The notes beneath the pieces were generated by a model. It had not been told where the DNA came from, made no database searches, and saw only the letters and a program-made list of their open reading frames with translations. A stretch of 64,000 bases of DNA, taken from Engraulis encrasicolus (lineage: Eukaryota > Chordata > Actinopteri > Clupeiformes > Engraulidae). Positions 56,601-64,000 of the stretch are shown here, piece by piece (positions within the stretch are counted from its first letter, which is position 1; each line of letters starts with the position of its first letter). The stretch lies in NCBI RefSeq assembly GCF_034702125.1, contig NC_085857.1, positions 53,309,546-53,373,545 of the forward strand. The letters are read 5' to 3'. A program made the translations under genes and the position numbers.

Positions 56601-59600
56601 ACATTGACATACATGTCACCCCACAGGACGCAATTTGTGTTACAAAATTGACCAGGTAGTTGATACTGTCTTGAGTTTTTTTCACATTCACATATCTTAA
56701 TATAAAGTTAATATGTATGCAATCATGCCAAATGCTTCATACATTATTCAAAATGTTCTTGGTTAATTTATATATACATTATATTCCAGGTTTCATTAAT
56801 GTTACAGTCAAACTGTTTATATTTGACATATAAACCTTTTCATAAATCTTAACAAAAATGTTTCTTCTCATCTAAGAGATGAGATGAAACATAATGTACC
56901 ACATCTTCTTTCATTGACATTTGTTTTTTAAAGGAACAACAACAGTTTTGTAGGTTTTAACCAATGTTACGAAAAAACAAGGCGTCACCTCAACCACCCA
57001 TAAGCAGACAAGTCCCAACAGCTTGGTATTACTAAATAGTTGCCAATTTGTCGGTCCAGAACACCCCTAATTCAGTCAGGTTACTTATCTGACTTGTATG
57101 GACAGCCTGATTCAAATACATTCATACATTTCCACTGATGGCAAGATCTCAAAATTGGTGTGGCCACTTGAAGATAGTGTACTGGTTCTTATGCAAAAAC
57201 TCATGTGTCACATGTCTCATGTGACCACACAGCATGATTTCCCAACATGCTTTTAGCTTGTCCAGATGTGCTTTTTGCACAAGACATAGAAAGTATTTCT
57301 GATGAATATTCGGGAAAGCCTTTTAATGATCACCCATCCAATGAGCTTTTGCCTTGGGAAAAGAGGGTTGCATTACAAACTTTTTAAACAGTTGGGGTTA
57401 TTGACAGTATTTTATTTTAATGTATTGGCTAGTGTATGTTTTTTAAAAGTTGGGGTTACGGTCAGTATTTTATTTTAATGTACTGGCTGGGTACTGTATG
57501 CTTTACACAGTTGGGGTTACGGCCAGTATTTTATTTTAATGTATGTTTTTCAGACTTGTGTACTGTTGTATTGTACGTCCAAGTGTTTGTTCCACTGCAA
57601 GCCTAATAGTTTCATTTGTTCATTAAGAACTGCCAATATACAGTGACAACTGGGGCATGATAAGTGTTGTGTTCAATGTACATTTCACCAGTGTGTGTAA
57701 AGGATGTAGTCTTTGCAAATGGACTTACCTGTAGTGCTTCAGTGATGAACTGTCTGGCCCTCTCAAGGTCAGAACAAGCTTGTCTGTGACTCGCATCAAC
57801 GTGCTGGGAAATTGCCTTCACCTGCAAAACACCACACAGGTTGGAAAACATGTAGTCATGCACAGTGGGTGGTGCATCACAGGAAGTAGCTGAGCTTAAA
57901 GGGACACTGTGCAGGAAATGGTCAAAAAAGGTTCTGCAACTATGCTGCTCATTGAAACTGTCTCGCCTATTGCCAAATTGGACCAAGTAATAAACAAATA
58001 TTTTCTAGAGTAGCCCAAGTACAGTCATTTTTGCAGACCATGGAGAAGATCCCCCTTTTCATGTATGAAAAGTGCAATTTTTCCAGTCATAATGAATACT
58101 TAGAATTTCATGGTGGTGGTAAATATTCATGAAAAAGGTAACATTAGTGAATGGGTAGCATGAATTCTGGAAATAAACAACTAAAAATCTCACACAGTGT
58201 CCCTTAGTTGCATGTCCGCAGTTGAATGCAAACATAAAATGCAGTTGTTCAGTGATTATTTCATTTATTAAGAGAATAATGCCATAAAACTTACATGAGC
58301 CATTGTGAAAAAGTAATTGCCACCCTTGTTAAATGAGGAGGTATCTGTGATTCATCATATTATTTTGGACAACTGAGTTATATTTCACAGCTGCCCAAGA
58401 CTGGCTGCTACCAGGCCTTTCAAATTATTTGAATAGAGAACCTGTTTGACAATGTGTAGTAGGTCATTCAAGAGCAGATTATGATAAAAAATAATTGACA
58501 TATCTCAGACTGTATAAGGTTAAAAAGTCATTTCTAAATCATTGGAGCATCTGCACTGCAAACCATGGCAAGAGCCATTATCCACAATAGGAGGAAGCAT
58601 GATGTAAGCTTAGTGTTGAACATTTCTAAGAGTGGCTGTCACACTAACCACAAGAAGACAGTGACGGTGGATCCAAGAGTTCAGAAAGGGACAAAAAACA
58701 ACATCTTACCAACAGGAGATGTTAATAACACCATAAAATCGAAGTGTTCATGACTCAACCATAAGAAAGCGACTACGCAAACATTGCATGCATGTCAGAG
58801 TGCAAAACCCAAAACCACCTCTGACAAGGAGAGCTTGTCTCAAATTTGCTGAGAACATATTGACGATGCATACAAATCTTCTAAGAAAATATCATGCAGA
58901 CATGTTACAAAAGTTTATTTTTGAAAGGAGAGCCTCCCGTAGCATCTGGTGTGAAATGAACACTGCATTTGATAAAAAAAGGATGCCATGTAAACACATA
59001 GTGGTGGGAGTTTCATGTTTTGGGGCTGTTTTGCTGCCCAGGCAGGAACATGGATGACCAGATTAAAGTAAGCATGAATTTGGCTTTACAAACAAATCCT
59101 GAAGGATGATGTCCAACCATCCATTTTGGTCAGTCTTGTAAACACTTGACAAAAAATGTTGCTGCTGGGGGTGGTATAACAAGTTAAGGTTCAGGGGGCA
59201 ATTACTTTTTCACACAGGCATCATCATGCAGGTTTCATGGCATTATTCTCTCAACAAATAAAATCGCTCAGAAACAGCATTTTATGCTTGCTTGGATCAT
59301 CCTTGTTTAATGTACATTTGTTTGGTGATCTGAACATAAGCGTGCCAAATGTTGGGGGGAGGGGGGTAAAAGATCAGCTATAGCAAAAAAACATACGCAC
59401 GGCACTGTAGCTATCGACCTTGAGGCGTTTTATAGTCTAAGTTTACTGTTATGCAGCTTCAGATGAAAGATGACATTTTGTAAATTTGTCTGGGGTCTGT
59501 TTTAAAGGTGGTTGCCTTCAGGCTGAAAGTCTTAGGTCTAAGTGCAGGGGGGAAATCCTGCTTTGTGTTCATAGCACGGCCCTTGAGGAATTTTTACGGC

Positions 59601-59857
59601 CCTTGGAGGAATTTGAAGTGGCCCCTCGAATGAAAAGGTTCCCCACCCTGTCTTACATAATATTCGTACTCATACCGTGGGTGTTACTGCGTACAGAAAT
59701 GCCAAACTCGTAGCCCGGGTAGTGAACAATTAAACTCACCAACAGTCTCCAATCCCACATTACAACACATTTCCGTGAATAGACCTCTAGTTCTAGTTCT
59801 GGTTGTTCAATTATTTTCAGAGACGATTTGCTTTCTTTCACTCACCTGCCTCTCCAT
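49944..59857 (-). CDS. ZNF-B: coiled-coil C2H2 zinc-finger protein (368 aa, eight exons)
   Basis: Probable nuclear DNA-binding protein, tandem paralog of ZNF-A in the same orientation. Minus-strand exons: 59846-59857 (MERQ), 57729-57821, 55180-55272, 54813-54992, 53654-53715, 52419-52476, 50900-51089, 49944-50362. GT-AG introns; the total is 1107 bp with consistent phase. The two 93-bp exons read VKAISQHVDASHRQAC and KKEISHNVDVSHRQAC. Compared with ZNF-A it lacks the acidic exon and the following 68-bp exon, yet the flanking phases still match. The fifth exon is three codons shorter. Introns after exons 4, 5 and 6 start with CA/GT repeats. The last finger is truncated by a stop, so the protein ends in HSGQCS. 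It may still be functional with four fingers; alternatively it is decaying. Confidence 0.78.
50525..50655 (+). repeat. Dispersed fish repeat fragment
   Basis: ACTGATGCTCTTATTCAAAC, GGTATTGGTTACAGTCCC and CTTGCTCAAGGGCACTTCAG; orthologous in position to 37590-37700. Confidence 0.6.
50656..50780 (-). mobile_element. Retroelement 3' end with (AATAG)n tail
   Basis: Five AATAG units, then AAAGCCTTTATTGTCATTAT. On the minus strand this reads as a LINE-like 3' UTR ending in a simple-repeat tail. Confidence 0.45.
51112..52272. mobile_element. Tc1/mariner-type element filling a ZNF-B intron
   Basis: CAGTATCGGCCAAAAGTTTGG at the left, GTCCAAACTTTTGGCCAACACTG at the right, flanked by TA. No intact transposase. 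A TTAA MITE is nested at 51809. It occupies nearly the whole intron 51090-52418. Confidence 0.8.
51809..52220. mobile_element. TTAA-target MITE, copy 3 (nested)
   Basis: Flanked by TTAA at 51805-51808 and 52221-52224; very similar to copies 1 and 2. Confidence 0.87.
52350..52410 (+). repeat. (GT)n adjoining the ZNF-B exon 6 donor
   Basis: On the gene strand the intron reads GTGAGAACACACATACACAC and continues as CA. Confidence 0.9.
52544..52849 (+). mobile_element. tRNA-derived SINE, 306 bp, well preserved
   Basis: tRNA-like head with GGGTAAACGGTTAGGGTG and box B GGTTCGACTCC, body GAGGTACCCTGAGCATGGTA and 3' part CAATGACAATGGGAGTTGG. Flanked by CAGAGGTG at 52536-52543 and 52850-52857. The ZNF-A intron at about 40555-40575 is the empty site (GCTGCAGAGGTGATGCCTG). 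Confidence 0.88.
53599..53648 (+). repeat. (GT)n adjoining the ZNF-B exon 5 donor
   Basis: The gene-strand intron begins GTAAGCACACACACACTCAC and continues as CA. Confidence 0.9.
54113..54620 (-). mobile_element. tRNA-like insertion split by an hAT MITE
   Basis: Minus strand: GTTTGGTGTAGTGGTCAGAG (box A) lies at 54565-54590 and GGTTCAAGTCCCAGCTGGG (box B) at 54128-54146, separated by the hAT insertion. Absent from the same intron of ZNF-A. Confidence 0.65.
54160..54547. mobile_element. 388-bp hAT MITE
   Basis: 10-bp perfect ends CAGGGCTTGA, perfect 8-bp duplication TTCTGGGG (54152-54159, 54548-54555). Subterminal GCCACTGTGGCTAGTGAG. Same family as 36683-37021. Confidence 0.9.
55675..55860. 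repeat. Palindromic repeat, second copy
   Basis: CGCACACTCTTGTCCATCGT in one arm and its near inverse in the other, with GGCCAAAACGTTGTTTCTGT. Homologous to 29422-29582 and likewise preceded by GAGGAAACCAACGCACACCA. Confidence 0.75.
56080..56999. mobile_element. TIR element (GGGTGGTTGACGT), 920 bp
   Basis: Starts GGGTGGTTGACGT, ends inverse (TCACCTCAACCACCC). Flanked by ATAA on both sides (56076-56079, 57000-57003). No transposase seen. Lies in the ZNF-B intron between the two 93-bp exons. Confidence 0.65.
57391..57545 (+). repeat. Approximately 60-bp tandem repeat, three copies
   Basis: GTTGGGGTTA begins at 57391, 57449 and 57510, followed each time by CAGTATTTTATTTTAATGTA. Confidence 0.85.
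57897..58206. mobile_element. MITE (AAAGGGACACTGTGCAGG)
   Basis: AAAGGGACACTGTGC at the left and ACACAGTGTCCCTT at the right. It lies directly upstream of the ZNF-B 93-bp exon. A fragment of related sequence is at 61615-61690. Confidence 0.7.
58290..59410 (+). pseudogene. Dead Tc1/mariner element in ZNF-B intron 1
   Basis: Terminal-type sequences TGTGAAAAAGTAATTGCCACC near 58300 and GGCAATTACTTTTTCACACA near 59197, with an outer CGGCACTGTA end at 59401-59410. Between them is a broken transposase on the plus strand: ARAIIHNRRKHDVSL, then PPLTRRACLKFAENILTM, ASRSIWCEMNTAFDKKRM and HIVVGVSCFGAVL (family KHGGGSVMVWGCF). Stops and frameshifts show it is inactive. Confidence 0.75.
59495..59653. 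mobile_element. hAT fragment (CAGGGGTG family)
   Basis: AAGTGCAGGGGGGAAATCCTG, CACGGCCCTTGAGGAATTTT and GAAAAGGTTCCCCACCCTG match the right end of 32679-33534. Confidence 0.65.
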
Positions 59858-59859
59858 GT

Positions 59860-60489
59860 TGCGTCTCTCGTGCAGACTTCAGTGCTCACTACGTCAAGAA
59901 TACCTGATGCTTTTCTTAAATTCGGCTCAGCAAGCCGTTCAGAATATCGGCATTTAAGTTATTCGGTGCAATACGTTTTCAGATTCAAACTACTGGCCAA
60001 ACAATCAAACTAGAAAACAGCCTCTTCCCATGTTTATGGGCTGAAGAGCGTGTGAAGCCAGCAACGGTAGCTACATTTTCTGCATGGCCGATCTTCGACT
60101 GTTCTTCAAAATAAAAGCCTACTTCATGATCTGTGCTTACAGCAAAAACATTCATTTTCAACGGTAGGCTACAAGCTACATTCAGCACAAATAAAAATGA
60201 TAAACAACATAGTAGTAGCAGTAGTATTAAAAACATACGCATATATGACCATGAACTGTAATCTGCCAGAATCTGAACTACACACATCACATCCACGTCT
60301 TTGAATTTGTGGCTCTGCAGGTTAGATGCAGCCTAGTAGCCTAAAACAAAATAAACAATTTCATAAATTGAATAACCGAAACCCAAAATACATTTAAAAA
60401 TAAACAAGATGAACCATATTAATAATTGCATTGTGAAAATATATTGAAACTCTGAACTTAACTACTTGTGTTGTTATTTTTATAGTTGT
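59860..60489. other. Region upstream of the ZNF-B start codon
   Basis: Would contain the 5' UTR and promoter. The sequence just upstream of the MERQ codons is partly similar to that upstream of the ZNF-A start near 46860-46920 (CAGCAGGC, GTCAAGAATACC or TGTCAACACCTG). No TATA box is evident. Confidence 0.4.
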
Positions 60490-60889
60490 GCTCAAAGTGT
60501 CTTTAAGGTGAGTAAATGTCAAAATTCTTTAATCAAAGCAAGAAAATTGGGGAAATTTGTTGCATGGTGTCTGATAGCTTCACATCTGTGGTGGAGGGAG
60601 CAGACCAAAGTCTGGAAACTGTCAAGTAGGGTAGTGTAGCCCAGGTTAATTGTACTACATTCCACAATTCCTCTGCATTTCTTGGTTTTGCCTCATGAAC
60701 AGCATCATCTTATGTTAGCCCACAAGTTTTTAATGGGATTGAAGTCCAAGACTTGTGCTGGCTACTTGCTACAGTATCCTGATGTACTCAAACTGATCCA
60801 TGGTTCCTAGTATACGGTAAATAGGACCAACGTTATTGTACAAACGTAGTACAAAAACATCCCCATCATGCTACTTGCACTCATTAGAT

Positions 60890-61906
60890 CAGGGGTGGGG
60901 AACCTTTTTCATTCGAAGGGCCACTTCAAATTCATCCGAGGGCCGTAAAAGTCCTCCGAGGGCCATACTATGAACACAAACCAGGATTTCTCCCTGCACT
61001 TTAGGCCTATATTGAAGGTAGCCACCTTTAAAACAGACCCCAACTTCTCTAGGTACACTGAATACATGGCCGTAGCCACATATGAGGTCAGGGAGGTCCG
61101 GACCTCCCTCATTTTTAGAGAAAATAATGTATTTTTTTATTCTCAATTTTTGCATACACGTTTCAATTGCTGTTTTTATTTACATAGCTTTTGTGTTTGG
61201 GTGAGTGTGTGGTGCCATTGGAAAGGTCTCTTTCTGCCCTTTCGACATACGACAGTATGTGTATGACAATTGATCAATATCAATATTACTTAAAGGTAGT
61301 TTACATCCAGAATTTATGCTGCCCATTCACAAGTGTTAACATTTCTATTTATCATCCCCATCTATTTCTGAGTATACCTGTTCAAAATGACGGAAATCTA
61401 TATTTTCGATACATCCATACTTTTCTCTATTTTGTCAGATCAGTAGATGTTGGTTTACTCTAAATCATTGAAATATCAAAGTTGTGAATGGGCATGCCTT
61501 TTCAAAATAAATTACAAAAATGGCACATTGTAATATTGTGTATAGTGCACTGTGTAATATTTTTAGTAGTTTATTTCCAGAATTGATGTTGCCAATACCC
61601 AAATTTTACCTTTTTCATGAATACTTTGCACCACCATCAAATTCTAAGTATTCATTATGACTGGGAAAATTGCACTTCTCATACGGGAAAAGGGGATCCT
61701 ACACAATCCACCTTTTTAAAAAATTCTATGGACCTCCTTTATTTCAAACTCCTGGCTACGGCCATGACTGAATATAACTTAATTGTATTGTAAATGTATT
61801 TTCTCAGATTCCTTTACAAAATGTCATATTTCATGTGACGCTGCATAACATTACATTTATATAGGGGGCTGGAAACGGCCCTCGAGACATAGGTTCCCCA
61901 CCCCTG
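60890..61906. mobile_element. Non-autonomous hAT (CAGGGGTG family) with nested hAT
   Basis: CAGGGGTGGGGAACC to GGTTCCCCACCCCTG, perfect 8-bp duplication CATTAGAT (60882-60889, 61907-61914). Confidence 0.9.
61065..61766. mobile_element. hAT-type element (CATGGCCGTAGCCA), nested
   Basis: CATGGCCGTAGCCA and its perfect inverse TGGCTACGGCCATG, perfect 8-bp duplication ACTGAATA (61057-61064, 61767-61774). 702 bp, no transposase. Confidence 0.87.
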
Positions 61907-62603
61907 CATTAGATAATATTCGATAAGATTGTTCTTTTTGGGTGTAAGATACAGATAGTTTGCCGGACATCCTGCAAACAAAGAATTTAAGCCATTGCGT
62001 ACAGTGAAGACGGTTAGGCATGATGGTGCCCTACAGTGTTGGTCCGATTTTCGATATGCCAGGGAACATGGATCTGTTCGAGTAGGCATACATCTGGATA
62101 TTGAAAGAAGTCATGTTGCCCTATTCTGAAGAGAAAATGCCTTTGAAGTAGATGTTTCGAGGAATTGTGGAATATATCAATTAACCTGGGATGCAGTACT
62201 GGTTTACCATTATCGGATGATGATGAACTGCATGCACCACAGATGCAAAACTGTTATAAATAAACATGCTTATACAACAAAATATTAGTTTAGGATGCTC
62301 AGCAAAGATGCATTTTCAGGAATTTGATTTGATTCCAAAGACAGATGTCATCACTGCTATTTTTACTGACATTTTTTCACGTTCTATGATATGTTATGAA
62401 ATTCAATTAATTTTTCTCGTTTTTTTTCTTGCTTTGAAATAGAATGTGCACTGGATATACAGTGTCGCCAAAGAATTTTTGCTCATCAAAGTGGAATTTA
62501 TTTGAAGAATTTTTGACATTTACTCATCTTTGTAGAGGCAACACACTGCATTACTGCTATTATTATTTATGAGCATAACTGTATGTCCAAGTGATGCGCT
62601 GCC

Positions 62604-62896
62604 TCTATGGGTACATTCCAATATATAGACTTCCGTCCTCCACTTGTGCTTGTGGGCTTGCATGTTGCTGACGCCCCGCCTCCGTGGAGAAAACAATTCA
62701 CTTTCCCCGCTGTCAGCCTGACCATAACAGTTTTGGGGGACTGTTCTCCATTCGCCATCCCAATTGTAAATGAGGAAATTACATTAGAATTGTGCCTTTG
62801 CAAGATATTGAATTAATTTTCTGTCGTCGGTGACATCATCATTAGGTCACAAGCAAGTAAGCAAGGAAGGACGGAAGTCCGCATATTGGAATGTAC
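62604..62896. mobile_element. Palindromic MITE with TAT flanks
   Basis: GGGTACATTCCAATAT and its inverse ATATTGGAATGTACCC; direct TAT on both sides suggests a 3-bp target duplication, as in PIF/Harbinger. Best-preserved copy of the family in the window. Confidence 0.75.
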
Positions 62897-62907
62897 CCTA
62901 TGCGTCC

Positions 62908-63000
62908 ATGTCAAGTCAAGTCAAGTAGGTTTTATTGTCAATTTCTTTACATGCACTGGTCATACAAAGAATTTGAAATTACATTTCTTGCTTTCCAATA
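62908..63000 (-). mobile_element. LINE 3' end with (ACTTG)n tail
   Basis: Nearly identical to 2553-2640: GTCAAGTCAAGTCAAGTAGG then TTTTATTGTCAATTTCTTTA. It is a 3'-end-only copy. Confidence 0.65.
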
Positions 63001-64000
63001 CAGACATGTGCTGCCTTCTGTCTGTATGATATGAAAAGGGTAGGCTGATGGTGGATCAACTAGCCAGGCTGTACCCTCCTAGTGACATAACCTTCAGCGC
63101 TGCTACTAGTCAGGTCAAAAGCAATGCAAGTACTTTCGTACACTAGGGAGGTTTGTCATTTGAGGATCTAGTGACACAGCTAGGCACAATGACCCCCCCT
63201 ACAAGACATAAGATGAATGAATGACTGAATGACTGAATGAATGCATTTATTTGACTATCTGATGTAAAAACATGGTACAGCAAATGAAACCATACATGAA
63301 AAGAAAGAAATAGTCAAGGATAGACACAGAAAAGCCCTAGGGCTTATTTTCATTGTGGTGCCAGATGGTATAGGAAGCATATGGCAGCATTCTTAACTAC
63401 ACACATACATATACATGTACGTATTCATACAAACATTCATTCAAAACACATAGAAAAAGAAATGCATTGAAATGGTTCTGAGAGCACCTACTGTAGGCCT
63501 ATATAGACATATAGTGTTGACATTGTCTCGTATTGTTGTTTTAACCATTTTTTAAGTTTGGCTTGAAACTATCTGAACTACTAAGGGCCAGCCAAGTAAC
63601 CTATTCCACAGCACAGAACCATCATAAGAGACTCTTTGCCCATGTTTGTCTTGACTATGGGAAGGACAAAATCTGTTGTGCTCCCCCTAGTGGAGTAGTG
63701 ATGAACCTCATTTACTTTATTAAAATAGTTTTAAAAATACTTTGGAAGCTTCCCATACACAATCCTATGAACCAGGCGCAACTGAATCAAAGTCACCCTA
63801 TCCTCCACCTTCAACTATCCCACTTCATCAAAATGGAATGACGCAAGGTGTTTTTTTTGTGGGAAAATCCGAAATTAGTCTAGTTACTTGAGAAGTGTGT
63901 AGCCTGTGTTTCAAATTCATTGCCGAACTATGATACCATGAGCCACTCGCATAGTCGTAGTATGGATGAATTAAGGCTCCTGTCAAAATGGCCATTTTTG
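63001..64000. other. Intergenic DNA, possible old retroelement
   Basis: (TGAA)n-like repeats at 63213-63246, then TTTATTTGACTATCTG, which could be another minus-strand LINE tail. No gene recognised. Confidence 0.4.

Larger units (their letters stand above)
60490..62550. mobile_element. Old Tc1/mariner-like element hosting nested hATs
   Basis: Inverse-complement pairs at its ends: GAGTAAATGTCAAAATTCTT near 60502 against its inverse near 62505-62530, and AGGAATTGTGGAATATATCA near 62159 against its inverse near 60652-60670. Diverged, with no usable transposase. Boundaries approximate. Confidence 0.5.

Overview
The window is vertebrate genomic DNA, most likely from a teleost fish. The evidence is fish-type NLR leucine-rich-repeat exons of exactly 174 bp, very frequent CA/GT microsatellites, tRNA-derived SINEs with fish-type bodies, many hAT, Tc1/mariner and TTAA-target MITEs, and C2H2 zinc-finger genes whose exons obey GT/AG rules. 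I cannot name the species.

Layout. 1-2308 (+) is the 3' end of an NLR (NACHT-LRR) immune receptor gene: end of the NACHT-side exon, two LRR exons and a short last exon. 2400-10700 is repeat-rich intergenic DNA: a LINE 3' end with GT arrays, SINEs, a 1.2-kb inverted-repeat element carrying a 140-bp satellite, and two adjacent hAT MITEs with perfect 8-bp target duplications. 10766-30716 (+) is a ten-exon zinc-finger gene (here ZNF-C, 489 codons). Its 12.7-kb seventh intron holds a three-level nest: an hAT element contains a palindromic Tc1-like element, which contains a complete, apparently intact 8.8-kb Ty3/gypsy retrotransposon. 30717-35990 is MITEs, hAT copies and a dead Tc1 transposase. 35993-46856 (-) is a second gene of the family (ZNF-A, 480 codons). 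47000-49900 is a TIR element, a LINE 3' end and AT-rich DNA. 49944-59857 (-) is a third gene (ZNF-B, 368 codons). 58300-64000 is old Tc1/hAT nests and MITEs.

How the genes relate. The three zinc-finger genes are paralogs with the same exon plan: tiny or short first exon, one or two 93-bp coiled-coil exons, a 180-bp coiled-coil exon, 62-71-bp and 55-58-bp exons, a variable acidic/Ser/Gly-rich linker, then C2H2 fingers. Every exon phase I derived closes, giving uninterrupted frames. I do not recognise the N-terminal region as a named domain. The fingers differ at nearly all DNA-contact positions between paralogs, as in fast-evolving transcription-factor families, but a role in transposon control is only a hypothesis here.

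Main points for a second look: the uncharacterised coiled-coil/zinc-finger family; CA/GT repeats abutting the 5' splice sites of homologous introns; a textbook -1 frameshift signal between gag and pol of the young gypsy element, whose Gag resembles PNMA proteins; the triple transposon nest; transposon insertions dated by empty sites in the A/B paralog pair; and two separate tandem duplications of 3' splice junctions.
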